Shown: piece by piece, positions 16,575 through 26,707 of the stretch
Layout: the number at the start of each line of letters is the position of its first letter
Position numbering within the stretch: position 1 is the stretch's first letter
NCBI GenBank assembly: GCA_019112865.1
Contig: DXIN01000040.1
Span: 1 to 58,098, forward strand
DNA from: Candidatus Helicobacter avicola
Lineage (GTDB): Bacteria > Campylobacterota > Campylobacteria > Campylobacterales > Helicobacteraceae
Length of the DNA: 58,098 nucleotides
Reading direction: 5' to 3'
Program-made: the position numbers and the translations under genes
Notes under the pieces: generated by a model
What the model saw: only the letters and a program-made list of their open reading frames with translations
Told to the model about the DNA's origin: nothing
Databases searched by the model: none

Positions 16575-18439
16575 ACACTATACTCACTATACACGCTTTT
16601 AAGGTAGCTTTGGAGGTTGTGGAGCACATTTTCCCATTTGCCCATATCGCTTTGCACAAAACCTAAGATATTTTCATACCACACGCTATCTACGCCTTTG
16701 TCATAGCGCCAATCAAAGCGTTTGTGAAGCAATACAAATGTGCTTTTGCCAAGACTTGCCGATAGGTGCGCGAGGGCTGTGTCGATACTAATCACCACAT
16801 CAAGTCGCTCCAAAACCTTGCGTGTTTGCAAAAAATCAGACATCTCTTCTTTGCAGTCATACACACCAAACTCCCCACACAGCTCGCTTGCAATCCCACT
16901 ATAATTAACCGAATGGATTTCTACTTTGGCATGGTTTGGGAATACCTCGCGCAGCATTGCTAAAAGTGGTTTAGGTTCGATATTTTTTAGTTCTGTCTCG
17001 GCGAAGTCTGAATCTGTGTGGAAGCAGATTCCGATTTTTAAAATGCTAGGCTTTATCCCATACACTTCTTCAATATCGCCTCGTGCAAGCGCGCGTTTTA
17101 GGATATTTTGATACATAAGATAATGTTGAGAGTGCTGCACTTGCTCTGCGGTGTGTATGCCAAGTGCCAATGGTAGCGAAAGCAAAGAAATACTCACATC
17201 GATAGAATCTAGCTCTAGGGTTTGTGAGCAGACTTTGAGATTTTGTATATTCTCAAATGCATCGTTAAAAAGATTTTTCAGAGGTTCTTGCACATACAAA
17301 ATCACTTTTTTGGCAATTTGAGCAAGCAGCGGCACAAATCGTCCAAACATAATGCAATCCCCAAACCCCTGCTCATAATACACAAATACAATCTTATCTT
17401 TAAGATTCTCTGTATCTTGACATTCTTTATTCCAAAGGTTTGGAAGAGTAATAGGGAGCATATTTTCAAACTTTTTTCGCATTTCATAGGCACTAAAACC
17501 CTCTGTAAAATGATGGTTTTTGAGCAAAAAATGCGCATAGTTGATATAATACTCCACTCTTTGAGAATCTAGCTCAATAGCGCGCATATAGTAGTGCTTG
17601 GTTTTTTCAAAATCTGCATTGAGATAATTGAGTGCATTGGCGTAGTTAAACAAAAATACATTGTCATTTTCAAACACAGGCTCAATTTCCTTAAAAATCT
17701 CAAGTGCTTGTGTGAAAAAGCCTAGTTTGATGTAGGTGTTTGCTAGATTCACGCCAGCTTGGAGAAATCCCCTTTTATACGCCATTTCATAGAGTTCTAT
17801 TGCTTCAGGAAATCGTGATAATGTAACCTGGGCATTTGCGAGGTTAAACATCGCCCCTAAATCGTTAGGGTCTAAACGCAATGCAATCGTATAATGATCC
17901 ACTGAACTTAGTGAATCTCCGGCATCGACATAGGCTTTTGCGAGATTAAAGTGTAAGGTGGCATTTTCGTTTAAAATGGGTATAGCCTCTAGGGCTTGGT
18001 GCAAGATAGAAATAGCCTCTTGGGGATTGTTATCGCGGCGATATGCCTCGGCTAGATTGAGCCATAGTCCCTCACACAGACGCAATGTCTCGCGCAATGT
18101 TGTATGCAAAGGATCGTCTAAATCTTGTGTGCTTGAGGCAGTGTCGCTAGAATCTCTGGGTTGTGTTTTGTCATTTTTGTGCAAAACCTGCACCTGCAAG
18201 CTTTTTAGCCTTTCACGCGCGAGATGTAGCCCCTCTGCGAGATACTCTATGGCTCGTGCATATTCTTTGATTTCTATCATTGTGATACCTGCGAGATTCC
18301 AAGTGTCTATATCAAAGTGATCAAGAGCGAGAATCTCCACGCACAGCCCCACACATTCGCTATAGTTTTTATTAGCAAATGCCCTTGCACAAAGCTGCCT
18401 TTTGGTTGCTATGTTTGTTGTGTCATTGTATTCTTGCAT
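16571..18439 (-). CDS. TPR-repeat protein with GT9/OGT-like C-terminal domain
   Basis: This 622-residue protein has no signal peptide. Residues ~1-310 are successive TPR-like repeats (for example ALRLDPNDLGAMFNLANAQ and AIELDSQRVEYYINYAHFL). Residues ~340-620 resemble the C-terminal domain of glycosyltransferase family 9 / O-GlcNAc-transferase-like proteins. They include VVISIDTALAHLSASLGKS and the DWRYD...WYEN stretch found in bacterial TPR-glycosyltransferases. The likely role is glycosylation of a protein or surface glycan; the substrate cannot be told. It overlaps magIII by four bases (ATGA-type junction). Confidence 0.82.
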   Translation of the reverse strand: MQEYNDTTNIATKRQLCARAFANKNYSECVGLCVEILALDHFDIDTWNLAGITMIEIKEYARAIEYLAEGLHLARERLKSLQVQVLHKNDKTQPRDSSDTASSTQDLDDPLHTTLRETLRLCEGLWLNLAEAYRRDNNPQEAISILHQALEAIPILNENATLHFNLAKAYVDAGDSLSSVDHYTIALRLDPNDLGAMFNLANAQVTLSRFPEAIELYEMAYKRGFLQAGVNLANTYIKLGFFTQALEIFKEIEPVFENDNVFLFNYANALNYLNADFEKTKHYYMRAIELDSQRVEYYINYAHFLLKNHHFTEGFSAYEMRKKFENMLPITLPNLWNKECQDTENLKDKIVFVYYEQGFGDCIMFGRFVPLLAQIAKKVILYVQEPLKNLFNDAFENIQNLKVCSQTLELDSIDVSISLLSLPLALGIHTAEQVQHSQHYLMYQNILKRALARGDIEEVYGIKPSILKIGICFHTDSDFAETELKNIEPKPLLAMLREVFPNHAKVEIHSVNYSGIASELCGEFGVYDCKEEMSDFLQTRKVLERLDVVISIDTALAHLSASLGKSTFVLLHKRFDWRYDKGVDSVWYENILGFVQSDMGKWENVLHNLQSYLKSVYSEYSV

Positions 18440-18543
18440 AGTCCTTGCCTATCGAATCTAGCAAGAGTATTCTAGATTCTAAAATATCCTTTAAAGTCTA
18501 TGCAAAAGCAAAATCCGCTCCAAACTTGTTCAATTGTGGTTAG

Positions 18544-20925
18544 TTAAAACACAAATTTTATGCCCACGCTACCATTGAGAGCGTAAAAACCACTTTTATA
18601 ACCCTGTGCCATCACACTTGCTGTGATATTGAAATGTTCGTGCAGGATAAAATCCGCCCCCATAAAGAAATTGCCAAAAACTTCATTTGGATTTTTGTAA
18701 GCAAAGCTTTGGTTGCCCATTGTGATTTGGTATTCTTGTCCTAAGATTGGCATTCCCCCCGCTCCTTCTATGGAGGCAAAAAACTCCCCTTTTTCAAAGA
18801 TTTTGCGATATTCTAATCCAAGCACACCATAGAGATTCAAAAAACTATTTGTGGCTCTGCTAAGACTTACAGAGCCAGATTCATCGTATGAGGGACTTAA
18901 AAACCAACTACCCAAAATCCCTAGATATGGCTTGATACTCTGCCCATTGTGTAAATTTTTTCGAGGTCCAAGACGCATTTGAACACCGAGATTATGCACA
19001 CCATATGAACCACTTTGTGCGATGTATTGGGTGTTGAGAGCAAAGCCTCTTGTGTAATCGCTCCTTGTGTTGCCATAATACCCCACCATATCTAGCTCTA
19101 GGGATTTTTTGAGATAGATTCTACTATAACCACCCACCTGCCAATACAGGCTATCAAACTGCATATTGCTGCCACCAAGATTGCGTTTTTTAATCAGGGC
19201 ATACACACCACCAAAGATTGCATTTCTGTGTTCATCATAGCCAAAACTTACACCATAATCAGCACCGCTTGTGCCTTTGAATCCGCTGTATCCAGCTAAG
19301 GCATTGATATAGAAATTGTGAGTTTTGCGCGCATCAAACAAAGGAATTTTATAATCACTTTTTGCTGTGCCATAGTATATAGAGCGATTTTGCGCAAGAT
19401 AGAGCTTTTGTTTAGCAAGAGCCATTTTGGCATTGGATACACGTCCGAGCATTGTGTGCTGTATGGTTGCACCTTCCATAAGTTTGTATTGCTCTTGCAG
19501 ACTATCAAGCTGTGTTTTAATAGAGTTAGTGGCATCATAGAGAACATTGTCTGTAAGTATTATGTATTCGCTATCAAGTGCTTTGGCAATCGCCCCATTG
19601 ATACCTGTGTCATATACCTGTGCATTTTTATGTAGGGTAATAGCCCATTGTTCCCTGCCACCACTTTGGGTTTGAGAGAGGCTTGCACTATATCGGTTTG
19701 CTACTGCTCCGTTTGCGTCTGTGAGATTCACAGCACCTTGGGTCAATCCGCTCACCGATGCAGAATCCACAAAGGTGTATTGCGCGTTGTTATTTGCTTT
19801 GAGAACTCCTCCTACACTAAACCTCACATCACCGCCAAAGCTCACACTATTGGCATAAATAAGCCCAAAGCTATTGCCAGAACCTACAAAATGTGTCGTG
19901 CTACCTTGCTTGGATTCAAAACTGCTACTAGATTCTATGCGTCCAGAACCTACCAAATACATATCGCTATTGACATCATTTATCACACTTCCAGCTTGCA
20001 ATGTGGTATTTTCGAGTCGCACACTTGAGCGATAGCCATTTTGTGCAGTGCTGCTAAATCTCCCGCCTACCTCTATCACACCTCCTGTGGCTTGCACAAT
20101 CCCTATGCCATAGCAAGTTCCGTATGCAGAAGTGCATTGATCCCCATTGACAAAGTTCCCCCCAACCTTGAAAGTGCCACCTTCTACTTGCAAGAGGCTT
20201 GTTTGTCTTGAACCCGCCACAGCATTATAATATCCAGCATTATAGAAGTTTTGTGTGATTGTTGTGTTTCCACCTATTTGTTGTATATATCCCCCATCAG
20301 TGTTGCTACCATATGTTTGTTTTGGATAATTATAGACATCAGCCTTTATGGTAAGTGTGCCATTGTTGTTTAGAATACTTGGGGCATTGCCCTGTGTGTC
20401 GATGATAAAACGCGTAACACCGCTAATTTCCACCTCGCCTCCATTTTGCACGATGAGCTGTCCGCCATCGGTAAAACTCAAGGTATTGATATTATTAATC
20501 TCTATGCGCCCACCATTGGCATTAATCACACCACCATTAAGGATAAATCCTCCATCGCTCCCAGTGCTATTGAGATTCATAATGAGATTACTTCCGCTAT
20601 AAACATTGATGGCATTACCACGATGATGGTAATACTGCATATCTGAACCTACGGAAGTGGAGTTGGTATTAGGATCTTTTTGCAAGATAATAGTCGAACT
20701 CCCACTGCTTGTGTGATAATCAAAACTTGTTGAACCCTGGTATCCGAAGTTATTGCCCCTATTTGTGCCAAAGCTAGGGTCGCGTTTTAGGGTTATGGTG
20801 TGGCTTTGCCCATTGCTTAGTGTCGCACTAGAATCCTGCATATGCCCTATCCATTCATTAGAAAGAGCATAGAGAGGTTGCGTGTATGCAATGATGGCAA
20901 GGATTATGATACCAAGTATCCTCAT
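18544..20925 (-). CDS. Autotransporter (type V secreted) outer-membrane protein
   Basis: The protein begins with a signal peptide (MRILGIIILAIIAYTQPLYA). A long glycine/asparagine/serine-rich beta-helix-like passenger follows (~residues 25-500), with repeats such as NNINTLSFTDGGQLIVQNGG. A C-terminal beta-barrel (~530-793) ends in phenylalanine (GIKFVF), which is the usual outer-membrane signature. This is the plan of Helicobacter VacA-like/AT-2 autotransporters, but I do not see the VacA toxin domain and do not assign a toxin function. I start at ATG 20925 because it begins the signal peptide and follows GGAGACAATACAAG. An upstream in-frame ATG at 20958 has no ribosome site. It diverges from mnmG. 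Confidence 0.88.
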   Translation of the reverse strand: MRILGIIILAIIAYTQPLYALSNEWIGHMQDSSATLSNGQSHTITLKRDPSFGTNRGNNFGYQGSTSFDYHTSSGSSTIILQKDPNTNSTSVGSDMQYYHHRGNAINVYSGSNLIMNLNSTGSDGGFILNGGVINANGGRIEINNINTLSFTDGGQLIVQNGGEVEISGVTRFIIDTQGNAPSILNNNGTLTIKADVYNYPKQTYGSNTDGGYIQQIGGNTTITQNFYNAGYYNAVAGSRQTSLLQVEGGTFKVGGNFVNGDQCTSAYGTCYGIGIVQATGGVIEVGGRFSSTAQNGYRSSVRLENTTLQAGSVINDVNSDMYLVGSGRIESSSSFESKQGSTTHFVGSGNSFGLIYANSVSFGGDVRFSVGGVLKANNNAQYTFVDSASVSGLTQGAVNLTDANGAVANRYSASLSQTQSGGREQWAITLHKNAQVYDTGINGAIAKALDSEYIILTDNVLYDATNSIKTQLDSLQEQYKLMEGATIQHTMLGRVSNAKMALAKQKLYLAQNRSIYYGTAKSDYKIPLFDARKTHNFYINALAGYSGFKGTSGADYGVSFGYDEHRNAIFGGVYALIKKRNLGGSNMQFDSLYWQVGGYSRIYLKKSLELDMVGYYGNTRSDYTRGFALNTQYIAQSGSYGVHNLGVQMRLGPRKNLHNGQSIKPYLGILGSWFLSPSYDESGSVSLSRATNSFLNLYGVLGLEYRKIFEKGEFFASIEGAGGMPILGQEYQITMGNQSFAYKNPNEVFGNFFMGADFILHEHFNITASVMAQGYKSGFYALNGSVGIKFVF

Positions 20926-20961
20926 CTTGTATTGTCTCCAAAAAAATTTGTGAATCATAGC

Positions 20962-20987
20962 AAAATATACGACAAAAATCGTATTTT
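20962..20987. promoter_or_regulatory. Inverted repeat between autotransporter and mnmG
   Basis: AAAATATACGA (20962-20972) faces TCGTATTTT (20979-20987) across a six-base spacer. It lies in the divergent promoter region and could be an operator or an AT-rich promoter element for the autotransporter. No regulator can be named from sequence alone. Confidence 0.35.
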
Positions 20988-20993
20988 ATGAAG

Positions 20994-21018
20994 TTTTTAT
21001 ACAAGTTTTGGTGTAATA
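20994..21018 (+). promoter_or_regulatory. mnmG promoter, identical to ilvC promoter over 25 bases
   Basis: The stretch that begins TTTTTATACAAGTTTTGG and ends TGTAATA is identical base for base to 29925-29949 upstream of ilvC. A -10 of the form TGTAATA with an AT-rich upstream region fits a Helicobacter sigma-70 promoter. The start of mnmG is 53 bases downstream. Confidence 0.55.
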
Positions 21019-21071
21019 CGCGCGCAAAGAGCCATCAAAGGAATTGGCGAGTTTATTATGATAGGCAAAAA

Positions 21072-22988
21072 ATGGAAAATACTTTTGATGTTATTGTCGT
21101 AGGTGGTGGGCATGCCGGATTAGAGGCAGCGATTGCAAGCGCAAAAATGGGTGTAAAAACACATCTCTTTACGATTTTAATCCAAAATATCGCACTCGCG
21201 AGCTGTAATCCCGCAGTGGGAGGACTAGGCAAGGGTCATTTGGTCAAAGAAATTGACGCACTTGGGGGCGTGATGGGAGAGATTACGGATTTGTGCGGGC
21301 TACAATTCCGCACACTCAATGCCTCTAAGGGTCCTGCTGTGCGAGGCACACGCGCTCAAATTGATATGGATATGTATCCTATCATCGCCAAAAGATTTGC
21401 GCTAAATACTCCAAACCTCACGCTCTCTCAAGAGCTTATTACGGATTTGCTCCTAGAGCAAAATGCGCAAGGAGGCTTTGAAGTCATAGGAGTAAAAAGC
21501 AATCTAGGCAAGCAATACAGGGCAAAATGCGTGGTGCTCACCACCGGCACATTTCTCAATGGACTAATTCATGTGGGCGAGACCAAGCTCGAAAATGGAC
21601 GTTTTGGCGAACTTAGCGCGCGCACCTTGAGCGAGTCGTTTCACCAGATTGGGCTAGAAGTAGGGCGACTAAAGACAGGGACTTGTGCGCGCATTGATGG
21701 ACGCAGTATCGATTTTAGCAATCTTGAAGCGCACAATGGCGATGTGAATCCACCACATTTTAGCGCGCGCACTAAGGACTTTAATCCCATACAGATTCCG
21801 TGTTTTGTAACCTATACCAACCAAAAAACCCACGAGATTATTCGCCAAAATTTCTATCGTGCGCCGCTTTTTACGGGGCAGATTCAGGGAGTGGGACCGC
21901 GATATTGTCCCAGCATCGAGGATAAAGTCAATCGCTTCGCGCACAAAGAACGACATCAGCTTTTTTTAGAACCACAAACGTGTGATTGTGTGGAGTATTA
22001 TATCAATGGGCTTACAACCTCGCTACCTGTGGAAGTGCAAGAGGCGATGATTCACTCTATTGAGGGCTTAGAAAATGCCAAAATCACGCGTTATGGCTAT
22101 GCCATAGAATATGATTATGTCCAGCCCACCGAGCTTTATCATACATTAGAGTGCAAAAAATGCGCAAATCTCTACCTAGCAGGGCAGATCAATGGCACGA
22201 CGGGCTACGAAGAGGCTGCAGCACAAGGGATTGTGGCGGGTATCAATGCGGCGTTGAAGATTCAGAGCAAGGAGCCATTTATCCTGCAGCGCAATCAAGC
22301 CTATATCGGCGTGATGATTGATGATCTTGTAACCAAGGGGACTAATGAGCCTTATAGGGTTTTTACTTCAAGAGCAGAGTATCGATTACTTCTACGTGAG
22401 GATAATGCGTATTTGCGATTAGGAGAGTATGGGTATAGGTTTGGGCTACTCACACACGAGAGCTATGAGCAGATTCTAAAAGATAAGCAAGATATTGCTA
22501 AGACATTAGAGTTTCTTACACACAACTTCATCACGCCCAGCAAGGCAAACAAGGAATTTTTGGATTCGCTAGGTCTAAGGGCGATTGGCGATAAAGCCTC
22601 ACTTCTGCAGCTCCTTAGTATCAATGACCTAAATCCTCAAGCCCTTCAAGAGCTTTGTGCTCACTTTGGGTTAGACATCACGCACCTAAACCCCCAAGCC
22701 AAAGAGCAGATATGTATAGAATCTAAATACGCAAATTATATTACTAAGCAACAAGATTCTATCAACAATATGGAGCAAATGCTAAAGGTAGAAATCCCTA
22801 AGGGCTTTGAGTTTGATGGCATTCCCGGGCTTAGTCTTGAGGTGATTGAAAAGCTTAAGAAGTTCAATCCAAAGTCGCTTTTTGAAGCTAGTGAGATTAG
22901 CGGTATCACACCTGCTAGCCTTGATGTTTTGCATTTATATATCCACCTACACACTAAGGGTGCTAAAACGCGAAAAGAGAATCTCTAA
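21072..22988 (+). CDS. mnmG: tRNA uridine-5-carboxymethylaminomethyl modification enzyme MnmG (GidA)
   Basis: MnmG is the FAD/NADH enzyme that, with MnmE, modifies U34 in the wobble position of several tRNAs. The dinucleotide-binding motif [17 protein letters not shown] is at residues 7-23. The signature [22 protein letters not shown] follows. Later family segments are [27 protein letters not shown] and [16 protein letters not shown] start at ATG 21072 (638 residues), which matches the family N-terminus and has AGG six bases upstream. The 28 upstream in-frame codons overlap the promoter. It is divergent from the autotransporter. Confidence 0.96.
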   Translation: MENTFDVIVVGGGHAGLEAAIASAKMGVKTHLFTILIQNIALASCNPAVGGLGKGHLVKEIDALGGVMGEITDLCGLQFRTLNASKGPAVRGTRAQIDMDMYPIIAKRFALNTPNLTLSQELITDLLLEQNAQGGFEVIGVKSNLGKQYRAKCVVLTTGTFLNGLIHVGETKLENGRFGELSARTLSESFHQIGLEVGRLKTGTCARIDGRSIDFSNLEAHNGDVNPPHFSARTKDFNPIQIPCFVTYTNQKTHEIIRQNFYRAPLFTGQIQGVGPRYCPSIEDKVNRFAHKERHQLFLEPQTCDCVEYYINGLTTSLPVEVQEAMIHSIEGLENAKITRYGYAIEYDYVQPTELYHTLECKKCANLYLAGQINGTTGYEEAAAQGIVAGINAALKIQSKEPFILQRNQAYIGVMIDDLVTKGTNEPYRVFTSRAEYRLLLREDNAYLRLGEYGYRFGLLTHESYEQILKDKQDIAKTLEFLTHNFITPSKANKEFLDSLGLRAIGDKASLLQLLSINDLNPQALQELCAHFGLDITHLNPQAKEQICIESKYANYITKQQDSINNMEQMLKVEIPKGFEFDGIPGLSLEVIEKLKKFNPKSLFEASEISGITPASLDVLHLYIHLHTKGAKTRKENL

Positions 22989-23021
22989 GTGTGCTAGCTG
23001 TGCGCACATACATTATTTTTT

Positions 23022-23075
23022 TAGAATCTCAAGATTACTTAGATTCTATAATGTCGCTGGTTGCCTTGGATTCTA
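23022..23075 (-). repeat. Palindromic element fragment (head only, minus orientation)
   Basis: Read on the minus strand, TAGAATCCAAGGCAACC then AGCGACATTATAGAATCTAA matches the head of the 147-bp element. The hairpin core is missing. It fills the gap between mnmG and the J-domain gene. On the plus strand it contains TATAATGTCGC, the same string found in the fragment at 35991. Confidence 0.65.
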
Positions 23076-23121
23076 AAAACCCTAAAAATTTGTGCTTGGC
23101 TCAAAGCACACGCCCAAATGC

Positions 23122-23937
23122 CTATGAAGCGATTTTGAGCGTATTTCGTATTTTCTCATAAGCTTCCTGTATGGTTCTAAAACGTTCGTTATAACTCTCA
23201 ATAATTTCAGAATCTTGCCCAAAAACATTGTCAGGGTGGTATTCCTTAGCAAGCTGTAAGTAACGCTTTTTTACCACTTCAAAATCATCTTGGTAATGGG
23301 ATTCTAAAATCATATAGCTATGGCGCAGCTCTCGCTCTTGGTCTGTCAAGAAGCTATCATTAAAACCACCCATACCACCACGATTTCTAAAACTTTCATA
23401 ATCAAAATCCAAAATCACATTATGAATCACCTTAAAGCTCACGAGATTAATGATATTATCCCAAAAATATGGCTTGGTGCTATCCAAATAAATCTCATCA
23501 CGATCACAACCCATATAATATTCATCAAAGAGATTGGCAATATAACGTCTCGCGGTGGCATTGGATTTGCTCATCTTGAGCATCACGCGCTTGCCATTAA
23601 GAATCCGAAGTGAGATTTTCACACGTTCTACAAGGGAATTTTTGCCAACGATTTTAATGCGAATGGGCAAATAAGTAAAATCAAGCAAATACTCTAAATC
23701 CTGCATTTCTTGATTGGTGGCTTGAGCGTTTTGGTCATTTTGCAAGCACGAATGATACGCCCAGTTGATGAGATAATCCTTTTTAAACCTCTCGCCATCA
23801 TCTAGAATAAGCACCGTGCGAGAGAGTCGATAGCTTTTAGAAAAATACTTTTCTGCATACGCAATGGCTTTGTGCAAAAAAGCATTGTCGTCTTCGACCG
23901 TGATTTGGATATATTTCTCATTTAATGCTACATTCAT
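23122..23937 (-). CDS. J-domain (DnaJ-like) protein of unknown client
   Basis: The protein has 271 residues. The last ~65 form a J domain, with KKRYLQLAKEYHPDN holding the HPD motif that stimulates DnaK, and a following helix FRTIQEAYEKIRN. The first ~200 residues match no domain that I recognise. They contain no glycine-rich or zinc-finger region, so this is not a general DnaJ but a type III J-protein with a specialised N-terminus. A TATACT -10 candidate lies on the minus strand at 24007-24012. It converges on mnmG across an element remnant. Confidence 0.78.
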   Translation of the reverse strand: MNVALNEKYIQITVEDDNAFLHKAIAYAEKYFSKSYRLSRTVLILDDGERFKKDYLINWAYHSCLQNDQNAQATNQEMQDLEYLLDFTYLPIRIKIVGKNSLVERVKISLRILNGKRVMLKMSKSNATARRYIANLFDEYYMGCDRDEIYLDSTKPYFWDNIINLVSFKVIHNVILDFDYESFRNRGGMGGFNDSFLTDQERELRHSYMILESHYQDDFEVVKKRYLQLAKEYHPDNVFGQDSEIIESYNERFRTIQEAYEKIRNTLKIAS

Positions 23938-24148
23938 CTCCGCAACTCTCTAAGATTCAGATTGTCTTCACTCAAGCAAACAAAATTCCACCTTTGCCTT
24001 GGCTCAAGTATAACATAAATCGACTTACAACAAAGATTTTTAATCCACAAGCTCTTTCTCTGTAAAAATAAGACTGCTACAAACTTAAGCATTTGTGTGT
24101 TAATATCGCTACTACGCATTAAATTAGCTTTGCCATTAAGGAGATTGT

Positions 24149-24919
24149 GTGATACAAGAGAGTGCCTTTGCTATCATTGGTTTTATTAGCGGTATTGCCG
24201 CTGGGTTTTTTGGTATCGGTGGAGGTGTGATTATCGTGCCTTGCTTGTTATTTTTTGGTATCAGTATGGAATATGCCATAGGGATTTCGATTGTGCAGAT
24301 GATTTTTTCCTCAATCTTTGGAAGCGTGCTTAATATTTGGCGCAAAAAGCTTGATTTGCGTGCAGGATTTTATGTCGGTATGGGAGGGCTTATAGGTGCA
24401 AGCTTTAGTGGGCTTATAGTCGCAAATGTCCATAGCACGATTTTACTTGTGCTTTTTATCCTCCTTACCTTTGTGAGCTTTAAAAAATATGTGTTTAACA
24501 CCAAAACCACTGCCAATCCTAACCCACCCATCAAAGACCCTAGAGAGCAAAAGCTTGTAATGATTGGTGTGGGAGCAATCACTGGTATCTTTGCAATCTC
24601 ACTAGGTATCGGTGGAGGACTTATCATTGGTCCTCTTCTTGCATATTTTCTAGGCTTAGATTCTAAAAAAGTCGTGCCTATTTCACTTTTTTTTATCATC
24701 TTTGCCTCCGTGTCTGGATCACTCTCGCTCTACTCTCAAGATCTCATCGACTTGCACAAAGGGCTTATTGTAGGGATTTGTGCAATGATTGGCGTAGCCA
24801 TTGGCACGAAACTTATTGATAGTATAAGCCTCACAAATCATCGATATGCACTCATTGGAATCTATGCCTTTTCGCTTTGTGCAAGTGTCTATAAACTTTT
24901 TTTTATTCTATTTGAGTAA
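24149..24919 (+). CDS. TSUP family (TauE/SafE) membrane transporter
   Basis: This is a 256-residue inner-membrane protein with eight or so spans in two homologous halves. Each half starts with a glycine-rich FGIGGGVIIVP or LGIGGGLIIGP motif, the hallmark of the sulfite exporter TauE/SafE family. The substrate is probably a small sulfur-containing or organic anion but cannot be set from sequence. The start is GTG at 24149 with AAGGAG five bases upstream. It is followed by a hairpin at 24973 before mqo. Confidence 0.88.
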   Translation: MIQESAFAIIGFISGIAAGFFGIGGGVIIVPCLLFFGISMEYAIGISIVQMIFSSIFGSVLNIWRKKLDLRAGFYVGMGGLIGASFSGLIVANVHSTILLVLFILLTFVSFKKYVFNTKTTANPNPPIKDPREQKLVMIGVGAITGIFAISLGIGGGLIIGPLLAYFLGLDSKKVVPISLFFIIFASVSGSLSLYSQDLIDLHKGLIVGICAMIGVAIGTKLIDSISLTNHRYALIGIYAFSLCASVYKLFFILFE

Positions 24920-24972
24920 AATTCTAGGCGTTTGTGTCTCTTTTTTACTTTTTACAAATTCTTTGCATAAAA

Positions 24973-25005
24973 TTTAGGTTTTATTAACCTAAATAAACAA
25001 TTTTT
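24973..25005 (+). terminator. Hairpin between TSUP gene and mqo
   Basis: TTTAGGTT (24973-24980) and AACCTAAA (24986-24993) form a perfect 8-bp stem with a five-base loop, and T5 follows at 25001-25005. It could end the TSUP transcript or act as an operator just upstream of the mqo start region. The two roles cannot be separated by sequence. Confidence 0.45.
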
Positions 25006-25045
25006 GATATAAATTATTAACAAACTAACAAGTAGGGAGTTAGCA

Positions 25046-26524
25046 ATGAATGAACAAACGCAAATAGCACTTATTGGTGGTGGTATTATGAGTTTTACTC
25101 TCGCCACAATGCTCAAGGAACTGCAGCCATCTTTACAAATACATATCTATGAAATGCTTGATGATGTGGGATTAGAAAGTAGTGCGGCTTGGAACAATGC
25201 CGGGACAGGACATCAAGCTCTCTGTGAGCTTAACTATACACCGCGTCAAAAAGATGGCTCCATCAATATCTCAAAAGCCCTCAAAATCAACCAACAATTC
25301 GAGTTTAGCAAGGAGTTTTGGGCATATTGTGTCAAAAACAACCTTCTTGATACACCAAGGAGTTTTATTAATCCCCTACCACACCTAAGTTTTGTTGCAG
25401 ATTCAAATGTTGCGTTTCTCAAGGACAGATTTGAAGCATTGCGCCAATCGCCGCTTTATAAAAATATGCTTTTCTCTCAAGACAGAGACCAAATCGCACA
25501 ATGGGCGCCACTCCTCATTGAAGGACGCGATGCTAATCAACCTGTGGCTGCGACTTTTATGGACGGCGGAAGTGATGTGAATTTTGGCGCAATCGTAACC
25601 CAACTCAAAACCAACCTAGCTAAAAAAGAAGGGGTGGAGATTTTCCTCTCACACAAAGTCGCAGATATTAATCGAGATTCTCAAGGTTGGGAGCTCAAAG
25701 TCATTGATACCAAAAACGACACGCGCAAGAAGATTCAAGCACAATTTGTGTTTTTGGGTGCTGGCGGCGGAGCATTCCCGCTTCTCCAAAAGAGTGGGAT
25801 ACCCGAGGGACACGGCTATGCGGGGTTTCCTGTCAGCGGATTGTGGCTAGCGTGCAACAATAAAGAACTTATAGACAAACATGCAACAAAAGTCTATGGT
25901 AAAGCCTCCGTGGGCGATCCACCTATGTCTGTGCCACATTTAGATTTGCGTATTATTGATGGCAAAAAGGAGCTGATGTTTGGACCCTATGCGAGTTTTA
26001 ATACAAAATTTCTTAAAAATGGTAGTTTGCTAGACTTTCCATTTTCTATGCGGCTTAATAACTTTTTGCCAATGCTACAAGCTGGGATTGATAATATCCC
26101 ACTTACCGCGTATCTCGTGCGCCAAATCTTTTTGGGCAAAAGTGGGCGTATGGATAAGCTGGAGTTTTATGTGCCTAGCGCAAAACAAGAGGATTGGGAG
26201 CTCAAAATCGCAGGACAAAGAGTGCAGATTATCAAGAAAAATGCTCAAGGCAGAGGCTTCCTAGAATTTGGCACAGAAGTTGTTGTCTCGGCTGACAAAT
26301 CTCTCGCAGCCGTGCTTGGAGCATCACCGGGGGCTTCTATTTCGGTAGATGTGATCCTTGAAGTGCTAGAAAAATGTTTCGCACAAGAAATCAAAGAGCA
26401 TTACGACAAGCTCAAGGAGATGATCCCCTCATACCAAAACACCCTTGAGCAAAATATTGCAACATTTAACTACCAACGCGCCAAAACCGCCCAAACCTTG
26501 CAGATACCTTTTGCAGAGATTTAG
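25046..26524 (+). CDS. mqo: Malate:quinone oxidoreductase
   Basis: Mqo is a peripheral membrane FAD enzyme that oxidises malate to oxaloacetate and passes electrons to menaquinone. It replaces NAD-malate dehydrogenase in the Helicobacter citric-acid cycle. The 492-residue protein has the FAD motif IALIGGGIMSFTLATML at residues 7-23. It also has the Mqo-typical SSAAWNNAGTGHQALCELNYTP segment and the C-terminal LGASPGAS motif. The start has GGGAG eight bases upstream. A strong terminator overlaps its stop codon. Confidence 0.95.
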   Translation: MNEQTQIALIGGGIMSFTLATMLKELQPSLQIHIYEMLDDVGLESSAAWNNAGTGHQALCELNYTPRQKDGSINISKALKINQQFEFSKEFWAYCVKNNLLDTPRSFINPLPHLSFVADSNVAFLKDRFEALRQSPLYKNMLFSQDRDQIAQWAPLLIEGRDANQPVAATFMDGGSDVNFGAIVTQLKTNLAKKEGVEIFLSHKVADINRDSQGWELKVIDTKNDTRKKIQAQFVFLGAGGGAFPLLQKSGIPEGHGYAGFPVSGLWLACNNKELIDKHATKVYGKASVGDPPMSVPHLDLRIIDGKKELMFGPYASFNTKFLKNGSLLDFPFSMRLNNFLPMLQAGIDNIPLTAYLVRQIFLGKSGRMDKLEFYVPSAKQEDWELKIAGQRVQIIKKNAQGRGFLEFGTEVVVSADKSLAAVLGASPGASISVDVILEVLEKCFAQEIKEHYDKLKEMIPSYQNTLEQNIATFNYQRAKTAQTLQIPFAEI

Positions 26525-26541
26525 CATCTCTGCGGTTTTTT
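26513..26541 (+). terminator. Rho-independent terminator of mqo
   Basis: GCAGAGAT (26513-26520) and ATCTCTGC (26526-26533) form a perfect stem with loop TTAGC, followed by GG and T6. The mqo stop codon TAG (26522-26524) lies in the loop, so the terminator is built into the 3' end of the gene. Confidence 0.9.
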
Positions 26542-26596
26542 ATAAAAAGGGTATTCGCCCAAATTGCGTTAATGATGTTTTGACACCAAAAGATTC

Positions 26597-26707
26597 TAGA
26601 ATCTCTCCAAAGATTGCGTGTATGTTCGCGTAAGCGGAGTGAGCGAGGATTTATTCCTCGCGAGCGATAACAAGAGCATAGCTCTTGCAGTAAAATTATA
26701 GAATCTA
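26597..26707 (+). repeat. Palindromic element, 102-bp internally deleted copy
   Basis: TAGAATCTC (26597) and TAGAATCTA (26699) are 102 bases apart, that is 45 bases (15 codons) less than the standard unit; the missing part is in the head. The core TTCGCGTAAGCGGAG is followed by hairpin 1, GCGAGGA (26643-26649) / TCCTCGC (26655-26661). GCGATAA and hairpin 2 follow, CAAGAGC (26671-26677) / GCTCTTG (26681-26687). The terminal TAGAATCTA contains the stop codon of the minus-strand OMP gene (26705-26707). Confidence 0.85.
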
